Positions 17,043-25,900 of a DNA stretch of 38,762 nt are shown piece after piece. Source of the DNA: an uncultured Lewinella sp. (GTDB taxonomy: Bacteria > Bacteroidota > Bacteroidia > Chitinophagales > Saprospiraceae); the NCBI GenBank assembly GCA_937873655.1, contig CALMYQ010000245.1, forward strand, positions 1 through 38,762, given 5' to 3'. The position numbers and the translations under genes were made by a program. The number at the start of each line of letters is the position of its first letter. Positions within the stretch are counted from its first letter, which is position 1. Below the pieces are notes generated by a model, which was given only the letters and a program-made list of their open reading frames with translations, ran no database searches and was not told where the DNA came from.

Positions 17043-17061
17043 GGTCCTCAAAGGTCAAAAT

Positions 17062-17102
17062 ACACCATGAGCCAACCCAAAATCCGGGGTGACTCATGGT
17101 GT
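17062..17102. repeat. Perfect 10-bp inverted repeat downstream of the OPT gene
   Basis: ACACCATGAG (17062-17071) and CTCATGGTGT (17093-17102) form a perfect stem with a 21-base loop. On the minus strand ATTTT follows, so it may be a second, weaker terminator. Confidence 0.55.
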
Positions 17103-17103
17103 C

Positions 17104-17126
17104 AAAAGGGCCCCGTTACGGGCTCT
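17104..17126 (-). terminator. Terminator of the OPT transporter gene
   Basis: AGGGCCC (17107-17113) pairs with GGGCTCT (17120-17126, one G-T pair) two bases after the stop codon. On the minus strand four T residues follow; on the plus strand a long T tract does, so it could work in both directions. Confidence 0.6.
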
Positions 17127-17128
17127 TT

Positions 17129-19183
17129 TTATTTTTTCCTGGATATCCGGTACATCGTCCACCCCATGAAGGCAAACGCCGCGACGCCAAGGAGCTGATA
17201 ACCCGCTGAACCGAGAGCGCCTTCGAACCCGTGTTCCAGGTTGATCTTGCCGAAGAACTTCTCAACAGAGGGAATGACGGACAACAGGGCGATGATGACC
17301 CCCATGAGTGCGCCGCCCGCTACCAGGCCGGTGGCAAACAGGCTGCCTTTACCCAGTTCGCTGTCTTCCACTTCTTCGCCTTTGCTGCGCGCTACGCGGT
17401 CGGAAATGCCCTTGATGGCGCCGCCGACGAAAATCGGCAAGGTTGTCGACAAGGGGAGATAGGCTCCTACGGCGAACGAAAGGGAATTCACTCCGCAAAG
17501 CTCGATGGTGATGGCCAGGAAAACGCCGACCAGTACAAATTGCCAGTCGAGGTTGAAGGACAGCAGGCCCTTGATCAGGGTCGCCATCAGGGTACCTTGG
17601 GGCGCCGGGAACTTATCACTGCCGATAGCGTGGGTAATACCCTGCTGGATGAGATCGGCGGTAGGCCGGTCGAGCACTTTTACGGTAGCGCCGATGGCAA
17701 TGGAAGAGACGATCACCCCGACAAACAGGGCGATTTGCTGGTATTTTGGGGTCGCCCCGACGATATACCCGGTTTTAAGGTCCTGCGAAGTGGCCCCCGC
17801 ATTGGCAGCCGCGATGCAGATCATGCTGCCTACCACGAGTGCCAGCGGTTCAAAGGCCTTGCCGGTGAATCCGACGGCAATAAAGATCAGCGCCGTTCCC
17901 ATCAGCGTTGCGATGGTCATGCCGGAAACCGGGTTGGAGCTGGTGCCGATCAGACCGACGATCCGGCTGGAAACCGTGACGAAGAAGAAGCCGAAAACGA
18001 TGACCAGCAGGCCGACCAGCAATTTGCTGATGATGCCTTCACCCGGGATATTGGGCAGGATAGCCATCAGGATGACGAGCGCCAGGCTGCCGCCGGCCAC
18101 GATCTTGACGGAGAGATCCTGTTCGGTACGATTCACGACCACACCGGAAGCCCGTTCCCGCAGGGAAGCCAGGCTGTCCTTGAAGGAAGCCACAATGGTG
18201 GGCAGGGTCTTCAACAGGGTGATGAAACCGCCCGCCGCCACCGCACCTGCGCCGATCTGACGGACGTAAGCCCGGTAAATGGCGCCCGCCGTATCGGCAA
18301 AGGAATGGGTGACCGGGTCCCAGCCGCCTGGGCCGCCGGCGATGGGAAGCCCGGTTGTGGGGTCGGTTGCCAGGTAGCCCAGTTTCACCAGTTGGTCTGC
18401 GATCACGTCGGGCGGCACCAGGGTTGCCAGCAGCGGTATGAGGCCTACCCAGGCCAGCACGCCGCCCGCTACGAGTACGCCTGCAATGCGCGGCCCGATG
18501 ATATAACCAACGCCGATGTATTCGGGGGTGATCTCACCGTTGACGGTAGCGGAAGGGAAGTATTTGTTCACCTGGGAAGTGGCGAAGGTGGGCACTTCCG
18601 CGATGACGTGGAAAACCTTTTGCAACAGCGCGTAAAGGGCCGCAAAGCCGAGACCCTGGAAGGCCGTTTTGGCAAAATCGCCGCCTTTGTCGCCCGCGAT
18701 CAGCACCTGCCCGCAGGCCGTCCCTTCGGGATAAGGCAGCTGGCCGTGTTCCTTGACGATGAGGGAGCGCCGGAGCGGGATCATCATCAGCACGCCCAGA
18801 ATGCCGCCGAACATGGCCAGGGTGAAGATGGTCCAGTAGTTGAAATAAGCGTCTCCGATGCCGTCGCTCATGAAGAGGAAAGCGGGCAGGGTGAATACCA
18901 CCCCGGCAGCGACCGATTCGCCGGCGGAGCCGGTGGTCTGTATGATGTTGTTTTCAAGGATCGAGGTTTTCAGGAAGCGCCGGCCCAGGGAGATGGCAAT
19001 GACCGCGATCGGGATGGAGGCGGATACGGTCAGGCCGGCCTTCAGGGCCAGGTAAACGGTAGCTGCGCCGAAGAGGACGCCGAAGACGGCGCCCGTGACA
19101 ATAGCCTTTACGGTGAACTCCTTCACTCCCGACACCTGGGGGGAGATATAGGGTTGGAAATTTGTGTTTGGTTTCTCGCTCAT
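17129..19183 (-). CDS. OPT family oligopeptide transporter
   Basis: Inner-membrane transporter of the OPT family, expected to import small peptides or metal-peptide/siderophore-like conjugates. The 684-residue protein has about fifteen hydrophobic helices. The bacterial OPT signature NNIIQTTGSAGESVAAGVVF is near residues 78-97, PYPEGTACGQVL lies near residue 152, and a later conserved helix carries NAGATSQDLKTGYIVGATP, in line with the family. The ATG at 19183 starts a short cytoplasmic tail. It has a terminator just after the stop and stands alone between gaps full of dispersed repeat words. Confidence 0.93.
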   Translation of the reverse strand: MSEKPNTNFQPYISPQVSGVKEFTVKAIVTGAVFGVLFGAATVYLALKAGLTVSASIPIAVIAISLGRRFLKTSILENNIIQTTGSAGESVAAGVVFTLPAFLFMSDGIGDAYFNYWTIFTLAMFGGILGVLMMIPLRRSLIVKEHGQLPYPEGTACGQVLIAGDKGGDFAKTAFQGLGFAALYALLQKVFHVIAEVPTFATSQVNKYFPSATVNGEITPEYIGVGYIIGPRIAGVLVAGGVLAWVGLIPLLATLVPPDVIADQLVKLGYLATDPTTGLPIAGGPGGWDPVTHSFADTAGAIYRAYVRQIGAGAVAAGGFITLLKTLPTIVASFKDSLASLRERASGVVVNRTEQDLSVKIVAGGSLALVILMAILPNIPGEGIISKLLVGLLVIVFGFFFVTVSSRIVGLIGTSSNPVSGMTIATLMGTALIFIAVGFTGKAFEPLALVVGSMICIAAANAGATSQDLKTGYIVGATPKYQQIALFVGVIVSSIAIGATVKVLDRPTADLIQQGITHAIGSDKFPAPQGTLMATLIKGLLSFNLDWQFVLVGVFLAITIELCGVNSLSFAVGAYLPLSTTLPIFVGGAIKGISDRVARSKGEEVEDSELGKGSLFATGLVAGGALMGVIIALLSVIPSVEKFFGKINLEHGFEGALGSAGYQLLGVAAFAFMGWTMYRISRKK

Positions 19184-19232
19184 ACGTGGTTAGTTAATTG
19201 TTGGAGCGAATATAGGAAGATTCCGGAAGACG

Positions 19233-19268
19233 GTGGACGGTTCACCGTGGACGGTTCACGGTGGACGG
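19233..19268. repeat. Tandem 14-bp repeat GTGGACGGTTCACN
   Basis: Units at 19233-19246 and 19247-19260 differ in one base, and a partial third copy (GTGGACGG) ends at 19268. It lies in the 227-base gap upstream of the OPT gene start. Confidence 0.8.
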
Positions 19269-19296
19269 GGATTGTTCAAAAAAATGGTTCTCGCGC

Positions 19297-19411
19297 AAAG
19301 ACGCAAAGTACTGATTTTCCTCACGCTGCGCGCGATAAAAATCGGGTTGACACAGAATTCCGGACAGTCCCGACTTATCCTTCGACTACGCTCAGGATTC
19401 CGACTTACGAC
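19297..19411. repeat. Cluster of dispersed intergenic words
   Basis: Begins with AAAGACGCAAAGTAC (second copy of 17028-17042) and ends with CCGACTTACGAC (19400-19411), which recurs at 37601-37612. A CCTTCGACTACGCTCAGGAT-type word lies between. No gene is visible; it fills the gap to the radical SAM gene. Confidence 0.55.
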
Positions 19412-20298
19412 TAAATTATCCTATCCCTGATATGGTATTTGTGAGCCAGTTCCCGGGTCTTGAGATGGAAGGCATCGCGGTAGCGGGCGGGCATCTCAGT
19501 GGATTGGTCAAAAAAGCGTTGGTATTTTTCCAGGAGCTCGGGGTAGTGTTTGGCAACTGCGCGCAGGACCAACGGTTTGCTGTCGGACGGATCGTTACCG
19601 AAAAGGGTCAGGGTAGCCGGAAAGAGGTAGTTGACCCCGATTTCACTGAAGGTGCGGTAGGTTTCTTCCAGGATATCCCCCTTATCGCTGATCCAGGGCA
19701 GCAACGGCATCAGGCTGACCCCGCTGTGAAAACCGGCAGCCAGGGAGGTTTTCAAGGTTTCAAGCCGGATGGAAGGCGGGGTGGCGCCGGGTTCGAAAAT
19801 GGCGCTTACCCGGTCGTCAAGGGTGGAAAAAGAGAAGGTGACGAATACTTTTCGGGAGAGTTTGCCCTCCAGTTCGGCGGGCAGGACGGCGTTGGTTTCG
19901 ATCTCCTTCAACAGGTCAAAATCCCGGATAACGAGGTCGGATTTGGTGATGACGTGTACAGGGAACCGGTATTTGAGGAACAACTCCAGAAAGCGGCGGG
20001 TCAGTTGGTATTCCTTTTCAAAATGAAGATACGGGTCGGTTGCTGATGACAAAACGACTATGCCGTATTGGCCCTTTTTTGCCCGGGCAGCCAGGTTTTT
20101 TTCCAGGATTTCCGGCGAATTGACCTTGATGCCCAGTTTTTCCTCCATGTGGGCGCCGTACTTGCTGCCGCGGATATAGCAATACAAGCAATTGAAGGAA
20201 CAACCGCTGTAGGGGTTGACGGTATAGTCATCCAGGAACCAGGGGTCCCGCCGTTTGGTCTTATTCAGTACCGTTTTTACCTGTATCTCGTTCGGCAT
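19411..20298 (-). CDS. SPL family radical SAM protein
   Basis: 295-residue radical S-adenosylmethionine enzyme of the group related to spore photoproduct lyase. The 4Fe-4S motif is CSFNCLYC at residues 33-40 after the typical lead NPYSGC; YYIRGSK-like continuation YCYIRGSKYG follows. Downstream VLSSATDPYLHFEKEYQLTR and VHVITKSDLVIRD match the second and third strands of the family barrel. The substrate is unknown; true spore photoproduct lyases repair UV-damaged DNA, and many non-spore formers carry this branch without known function. Its first 38 bases overlap the end of the AlkD-like gene, so the two are translated from one message. Confidence 0.9.
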   Translation of the reverse strand: MPNEIQVKTVLNKTKRRDPWFLDDYTVNPYSGCSFNCLYCYIRGSKYGAHMEEKLGIKVNSPEILEKNLAARAKKGQYGIVVLSSATDPYLHFEKEYQLTRRFLELFLKYRFPVHVITKSDLVIRDFDLLKEIETNAVLPAELEGKLSRKVFVTFSFSTLDDRVSAIFEPGATPPSIRLETLKTSLAAGFHSGVSLMPLLPWISDKGDILEETYRTFSEIGVNYLFPATLTLFGNDPSDSKPLVLRAVAKHYPELLEKYQRFFDQSTEMPARYRDAFHLKTRELAHKYHIRDRII

Positions 20299-21007
20299 CT
20301 TTCAGGGATAAATTCAGACCGATATTCAGTTTTCTTTTGAACCAGGGCCGTATAGAAGGATCATCGAGGATATCCGGCAGGTAGGTGCGCACCATATCCG
20401 GATGGAACCTGGCAATCGTTTTGGCGCCCCACCCTACTCCTTTGCCGGTATGGAAATCGGTTGAATCCGCGAGGCTCAGCAGCAATTTGAAGGTCTTTTC
20501 GGCATAACCGGGGGGCAAACCCCATTTTACCGCCAGTTGGGCCGCCACGCCGACCGCCCGAACGATCCATTTATTGCTGTGTCGGGCCATCCGGTTAAGT
20601 TCGGGCAAGGCCATTTTGGGCATAGTCAGCAGGGCGTATCCGGGCACCCTTTCGCCGATGATGTCGCATACGTACCACTCGTCGCCTGAAATGATGAAAT
20701 CCCGGGCTTTGCTCATGGCGCCGGCAAAATCGTGCGGCAGCCGTTCGCGCAGGATAACGCCGGCCATCACGTAACTGCCGATGGCCTTGACCCCGACGAT
20801 GCGTTCTGCCATTTCTACCTGTCGCTCACCGGGCAATACCTTCAACCACTCCAGCGTCAGCCATTCCAGCAGCGGGAATTTGATCTTTTGGCTGAGGACG
20901 TCCCGTTCCAAAAGGTCCATAAAGGCATCCAGCCGGTGGCCTTCCAGTTGCTGCAAGCCTGAAATCAGGATTGGCCTGAGGGTGGATTTGGAAGGAGTCG
21001 GCGGCAT
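20261..21007 (-). CDS. AlkD-like DNA alkylation repair protein
   Basis: 248 residues from the ATG at 21007 (MPPTPSKS); the frame extends 17 codons upstream but into the divergent promoter. The protein is a string of helical HEAT-like repeats: EWLTLEWLKVLP, then the core FIISGDEWYVCDIIGERV, then WIVRAVGVAAQLAVKWG, then GVGWGAKTIARFHPDMV. The Trp-x-x-Asp-x-(I/V) and the late GWGAK...R pattern fit AlkD-type glycosylases, which excise bulky or alkylated bases without base flipping. The Asp and Trp residues that cradle the lesion in AlkD cannot be assigned securely. It overlaps the radical SAM gene by 38 bases, which suggests a joint DNA-repair or modification role. Confidence 0.75.
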   Translation of the reverse strand: MPPTPSKSTLRPILISGLQQLEGHRLDAFMDLLERDVLSQKIKFPLLEWLTLEWLKVLPGERQVEMAERIVGVKAIGSYVMAGVILRERLPHDFAGAMSKARDFIISGDEWYVCDIIGERVPGYALLTMPKMALPELNRMARHSNKWIVRAVGVAAQLAVKWGLPPGYAEKTFKLLLSLADSTDFHTGKGVGWGAKTIARFHPDMVRTYLPDILDDPSIRPWFKRKLNIGLNLSLKDAERDTGKNGTE

Positions 21008-21009
21008 GT

Positions 21010-21044
21010 TTTTCCTGCAAATTAGACAAGGTTTTGTAATTTTG
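21010..21044. promoter_or_regulatory. Divergent promoter pair
   Basis: Plus strand: TTTT (21010-21013), 23 bases, TAATTTTG (21037-21044), a perfect -7 element ending 15 bases before the ATG at 21060. Minus strand: TAATTTG (21024-21018) lies ten bases before the ATG at 21007. The two promoters share about 50 bases, and the very short leaders suggest almost leaderless messages. Confidence 0.55.
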
Positions 21045-21059
21045 AAAAAAAAATCCAAT

Positions 21060-21266
21060 ATGGATTACCCCAAGCTTGACCGTACTCAATTCAAACGACA
21101 AAGTTTTGACGAGGCTGACCATACCCGGGATTTTTGGATGTCGAAAACACCGGAAGAAAGACTTCGTGCGGCCTGGCTATTAATTTGTTCAGTCTTCGGC
21201 ATTGACCCTGAATCTCCACCCAGGATGAACAGGAATGTTTTTGCCGCCCGAAAACATACGCTTTAA
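21060..21266 (+). CDS. Small antitoxin-like protein
   Basis: 68 residues. Pattern: LDRTQFKRQSFDEADH, then FWMSKTPEERLRAAWLL, then PPRMNRNVFAARKH. I recognise this as a small protein common in Bacteroidota, usually encoded immediately before a nucleotidyltransferase-fold (DUF6036/MNT-type) gene, an arrangement typical of toxin-antitoxin pairs; the pairing is recalled, not computed. A perfect promoter lies just upstream. Its stop overlaps the next start as TAATG, showing translational coupling, but the partner is broken (see 21266). It is divergent from the AlkD-like gene. Confidence 0.72.
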   Translation: MDYPKLDRTQFKRQSFDEADHTRDFWMSKTPEERLRAAWLLICSVFGIDPESPPRMNRNVFAARKHTL

Positions 21267-21409
21267 TGGCTGATATATTCAATCCCGATTTTCGCGATTT
21301 CATTTCAGTTCCTCGATTCCTCAATTCCTCAGTTCCTCGCCAACCTCATCCCCCAAAGCCGCTATCCGAAATCTCGTCAATTCCGATTCCTTGTGTTGGC
21401 TTTCCATAA
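21266..21409 (+). pseudogene. Truncated partner (nucleotidyltransferase-like toxin) gene
   Basis: Starts inside the stop of the small upstream gene (TAATG). The first 13-14 codons read MADIFNPDFRDFIS, the usual beginning of the MNT/DUF6036-like partner as I recall it (xDIFNxDFRDFI, normally followed by a GGYAV nucleotidyltransferase core). At 21306 the reading frame runs into the mini-repeat TTCCTCRATTCCTC and then through the antisense of the sulfatase 3' end to a stop at 21407-21409, giving a meaningless 47-codon frame. The gene is therefore cut immediately after its start. Confidence 0.65.
21306..21339. repeat. Mini-repeat CAGTTCCTCGATTCCTC
   Basis: Four tandem words of eight to nine bases of the form AGTTCCTCG/ATTCCTCA. 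The reverse complement (GAACTGAGGAA, GAATCGAGGAA) makes up much of the array at 35601-35762. It overlaps the last codons and stop of the sulfatase gene and the break in the toxin-like gene. Confidence 0.85.
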
Positions 21410-22901
21410 TCCGGCGGATTTTTTCAACGATTTCAGGGTGTTCTGAGGCGACGTCATGGGATTCGGCCGGGTCCGATTTCAGGTCGAATAACATGATTTC
21501 CGTAGGGTCTTTTTGGAGATCCAGGCGGATGCCTTTCCAGTCGCCCATCCGGACGGCTTGCTGGCCGTCGTATTCCGGGAATTCCCAATAGAGGTATTCG
21601 TGAGCCTGTTGTTCATCCGGTTTTCCAAGCAGGCTGGGCAGGAAGCTGATGCCGTCGTTGGGCGGCGCATCGGCGCCGGTCAGTTCGGCCAGCGTCGGCA
21701 TGACATCGTAAAAGGAAAGCTGATGGGGGCTTTCCGTTCCCGGCGCGATCTTATCCGGCCAGCAGGCGATAAAGGGTTCGCGGATACCGCCTTCGTGTAC
21801 AAAGCCTTTGCCCCAACCGTATTCGGATTTAAACGGCCCTGCGCTGTTGAAATAGGGCGAATCCGTACCGCCGTTGTAGGTAGGGCCGTTGTCGCTGGTG
21901 AAAACGATGAGGGTATTGTCTTCCAGGCCCAGTTCACGGAGTTTGGCCACGAGCTCCCCCACCTTTTCATCGAGGTAAGAGATCATGGCGGCGTAGGCTG
22001 CGTGCGGGGTTTGGTTCGGGAAATAGCCCTTATCTCCGACATAGGGCGCTTCGGGGCCAAATTTCTGCCTGTAATGCTCCACCCAGCGCGGAGGGGCCTG
22101 CAAAGGGGCATGCGAGATCGGTGTGGCGTAGTACAGAAAGAAGGGTTTGTCCTTGTTCTCTTCTATAAACCCGAGGGCCTCTTTTTGCATCAGGTCAGGT
22201 GAATAATCCTTGAGCCAGAAATTGGCGTAAGCACTCGAATCATTGGGGTCGGCGCCTTCGGGAAGTTTGGTCCCGGGCGGCACCAGGGGGTTGTCGAGCC
22301 AGACTTTTTCTTTGTTCTTCCACAAGTGGCGCGGGAAATAGGTGTGGGCCTGTCGCTGGCAATTGTAGCCGAAGAAGAAATCGAATCCCTGGTTGTTGGG
22401 AATGCCGTCGCTCAGTGGGCCGCCGAGTCCCCATTTGCCGACCATGCCGGTGGCGTAACCCCGGGTTTTCAGCACCTCTGCGATGGTCACCGAATCAACG
22501 GGCAAGGGGCGTTGGCCTTCCAGGTTGGGGTCCTCCACGGCCTTGGCGAAATTCCACACTTCCCCGCGTTCGCCCCATTCGTCATTCCCCCGGACATACG
22601 CGTGTCCTGTATGCCGCCCCGTGAGCAGTACGCAACGTGCGGGTGCGCAGACCGGAGAGCCGGAATAAGCCTCGGTAAAGCGCGTGCCGCGGCGCGCCAG
22701 ATCGTCGATATTGGGCGTTTCTATTTTGGTCTGACCGTAGCAACCGAGTTCGCCGTAGCCGAGGTCGTCGGCGAGGATGAAGATGATGTTGGGCGGCTTT
22801 TGAGCGATATCGGTTTTGGTTTTGCAGCCGGTAATGATGCTTGCTCCGAAAAGGGTCAGTAATGCAAAAACGGAAATAGGCAGGTTATTGCTCCGGATCA
22901 T
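21321..22901 (-). CDS. Sulfatase (arylsulfatase family), lipoprotein
   Basis: Predicted sulfate-ester hydrolase anchored in the envelope. I chose the ATG at 22901 (MIRSNNLP), which begins a lipoprotein signal ending in IITGC; the frame extends 23 codons upstream without such a signal. 526 residues. The metal-binding start NIIFILADDLGYGELGCYG is followed by the formylglycine motif CAPAR in SPVCAPARCVLLTGRHTGH. Conserved residues downstream include HAPLQAPPR, VFTSDNGPT and KSEYGWGKGFVHEGGIREPF. The CxPxR-type Cys is matured by an anaerobic or FGE-type sulfatase-modifying enzyme that is not in the window. The last residues (GEELRN) and stop come from the mini-repeat. It is 72 bases downstream of the LRR operon and may be read through from it. 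Confidence 0.92.
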   Translation of the reverse strand: MIRSNNLPISVFALLTLFGASIITGCKTKTDIAQKPPNIIFILADDLGYGELGCYGQTKIETPNIDDLARRGTRFTEAYSGSPVCAPARCVLLTGRHTGHAYVRGNDEWGERGEVWNFAKAVEDPNLEGQRPLPVDSVTIAEVLKTRGYATGMVGKWGLGGPLSDGIPNNQGFDFFFGYNCQRQAHTYFPRHLWKNKEKVWLDNPLVPPGTKLPEGADPNDSSAYANFWLKDYSPDLMQKEALGFIEENKDKPFFLYYATPISHAPLQAPPRWVEHYRQKFGPEAPYVGDKGYFPNQTPHAAYAAMISYLDEKVGELVAKLRELGLEDNTLIVFTSDNGPTYNGGTDSPYFNSAGPFKSEYGWGKGFVHEGGIREPFIACWPDKIAPGTESPHQLSFYDVMPTLAELTGADAPPNDGISFLPSLLGKPDEQQAHEYLYWEFPEYDGQQAVRMGDWKGIRLDLQKDPTEIMLFDLKSDPAESHDVASEHPEIVEKIRRIMESQHKESELTRFRIAALGDEVGEELRN

Positions 22902-22973
22902 AGGCGGTTGTTTTGGGCTAATGTAGGAATAAATTTTTATTGGCAGCCGTCGACCGGGCGGCGGTCTCATGGG

Positions 22974-25900
22974 TTATTCCGTCAATAAACGCCTGACCTT
23001 TTCAAAATCGGAGTGAGAGATGCCGGCGGCTTCCAGATCGGTGATATCCTGCAAAAAATCAGCATTGGCCTGGCGATGGCTGTCCGGGAAGACTTTTCCT
23101 TTCCACTTCCGGTAAATCCTCTCCGCTTCCGGCCAATGGCCGCCGAGCAGGTAGCCCAAGGCGAGGTTGGTTTCAACGGATTGGGCTTCAGGATCCAGCT
23201 CGAGGGTTTTCAGAGCAGCCTGAACAGCGGCTTCCGGCTTTCCGGCGAAACAGGCATAATAACTCAGGTTGAACCATTCATTCGCATCCGCGGGAGCATA
23301 CTGAATGGTTGTTATTCGTTGCGTCTGGAATGCCGCAGCATATTTTTTTGCTGCAAAGAGTTGATCAGCAGGGAGCGAGCTCCAATCAATTTCACACCAG
23401 GGCATATCTTTTTGGAGTCGGGAAATTTCTTCCACAGTAAACATGAGTTGTCCCAAGTTCAAATGTGTCAGATATTTCATCTCCACAATTTCATCGGGTA
23501 GCTTCTCCAACCCGCTCTTGGAAATATCGATCGAGGTCAGATTATTGAACCGGGTTCCGGTTTGCAATAAGTCCTCAGGCTTACTCAGCGTGACATACAA
23601 TCTTTTTTCATTGAAAGAAGGATTCAGGAAAAATTCTGAAACATAGATTGGTTTGGGATATTGGTTCAGTGCAGCCAGAACTGAAGTGGCCGGAAGATTA
23701 TTACCGGAAAGGTCAAATGACCTCAATGCAATGAGATTACCCATGGAATCCGGAAGATTACTCAGTTGATTTCTGGAAACATTCAATGAAGTCAATCCGG
23801 TTAATCGGGTGATCGAATCAGGTAATTTTGTTAATTTATTCAGCCCGAGGCCCAGGTAACTTAAACGGGGCAAATACATGATCGATTCCGGTAAATCCCT
23901 TAATTGATTCCTGGTAAGTTCAAGCGCTGTTAAATTTTTTAAATTCCCGATTGAAAATGGGAGACCTGTCAATTGGTTAAGAGGAAGGCTCAACCTCATC
24001 AGTCCGGTTAACTTTCCGATCGATTCCGGCAAAACGGTTAATTGATTATCTAAAAGATCAAGCCGGGTTAAATTTTTCAAATTCCCGATCGTTTCCGGCA
24101 GTTCGGTCAATCCATTGGACGAGATATCGAGTGAGGTTAAACCCGTCAATTTTCCTAAAGATGCCGGCAAAGTGGTCAAGCCATTGCTGCTAAGATTGAG
24201 TTCGGCTAAATTGCTTAAGTTCCCGATCGACTCCGGCAACCTGCTTAACGCACAGTCGGCAATAACAAGTTTTTTCAAATTGGTTAATCGACCGATCGAT
24301 TCGGGTAATTTGTCCAGTGGCTGATTCGTCAAAAAAAGTGAGGTCAGTTTAGTTAAATTCCCAATGGATTCCGGAAGACTGGCCAGGCTGTTTGGGGTCA
24401 AATAAAGGGCCGTTAAATTGGTTAAATTTCCGATGGATTCCGGAAGGCTTGCCAATTGGTTGTAGGATAGATCCAGTACCTCCAGGCCGGTCAAATTTCC
24501 GATGGATTCCGGAAGTTTTTTCAACTCTAGACGGGAAAGGCTGAGCGTTTTTAAATGATCCAAATGCGGAAAGTCCAACACCCCTTCCTGAAGTTTTCCG
24601 ATCTTGATCAGGAGCCTGTTTTCACCGTAGTTGTCTGTAAATTCACTCCCGGAAGAAATAATAATAGGTTTGCGGATTCGGTCCAATTCAGCCAGAAAGG
24701 AAGTCAATTGAAGCTGATCATTATTTTTAAGGTCTAGAACTTCCAGATTCTTCAATTTGCCAATAGCAGCAGGTAGTTTGGTCAGCTTGTTATCGTTAAG
24801 AAAAAATCTGGACAAATTAGTAAGGTTGCCGATCGACTCCGGCAATTCGTTCAATTGTTGGTTTCCGAGATTAAGGACGCTAAGCTTGGATAGTTGACCA
24901 ATAGATTCAGGAATTCCGGTTAGATGATTCTCGGCAAGTAAAAGCCAGGTCAAATTGTCCAAATTTTTGATGTCTTCAGGGATCACCGTCAGGGTATTTC
25001 CTGAAAGATCCAGTCTTTCCAACGAGGATAATTTCCAAATCACATCCGGCACCCTTTCAAACCTGTTAGCGCTAATATAAAGCGTGGATAACTGTTTTAA
25101 CCGGCTGATGGAATCCGGAAGGCGGGTCAATTGGTTGCCGCCAAGATAAAGTCCTTTCAGATGATCCAGGTTTGCGATCCAATCCGGTAGCGTTGTCAAC
25201 TGGTTTTGGATCAGGTACAGGGATTCCAGGTTTTTCAGCTGCCGGATCGATGCGGGAATATTGTCCAGGTTATTAAAGGAGGCCAGGAAAACAGTTAAGG
25301 CGGTTAGTTGACCAATAGATTCCGGAAGGCGGGTCAAATCGTTATGGGATACATTCAACCCCTTCAGTTCCTTCAATTGGCCGATCGATTGCGGCAGATC
25401 GGCAAGCCGGTTGTCTGAAAGCTCAAGCATGGTTAGGCGGGTCAATTGGCCGATAGCCGATTCCGGCAGTTCGGTCAACCCATTGAGCGAGATATCGAGT
25501 GAGGTTAATGCGGTCAGTTTTCCTAAAGATTCAGGCAGTTTTTTCAACAAATTAACCCTGATATTCAGGGAAGTCAGGTTCACAAGATTGCCAATCTCCG
25601 GCGGCAGTTCCTCCAATTTGTTAAACCCGATCAGTAAAACTTTTAAGGACGGGTAATTAAAAATCAAGGATGGCAAAGTATCCAGATCCAGATTCCGGAG
25701 ATCCAGCGCCTCTGTATTTTCCGTCAACTGCCGGACATCATAGGCAACCGGATACTCATTCCCAAGGGTATCTACAAGGAAATTTTTTCCATTTCTTTTG
25801 ACCCTGGCGTAGCCGGAATAATCAAACGGAAGCGCTTCAGTGTAATTGAAATTGATTCGCGTATTGAGGTTTTTATCGATGAATCCATATCGTCTATCCC

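Noticed and set aside
17231..19414. A 727-codon open frame antisense to the OPT transporter, and similar long antisense frames opposite the APC and S9 genes
   Set aside because: Compositionally biased (Gly, Asp, Gln, His rich), no recognisable domain, and fully explained by high GC coding on the opposite strand.
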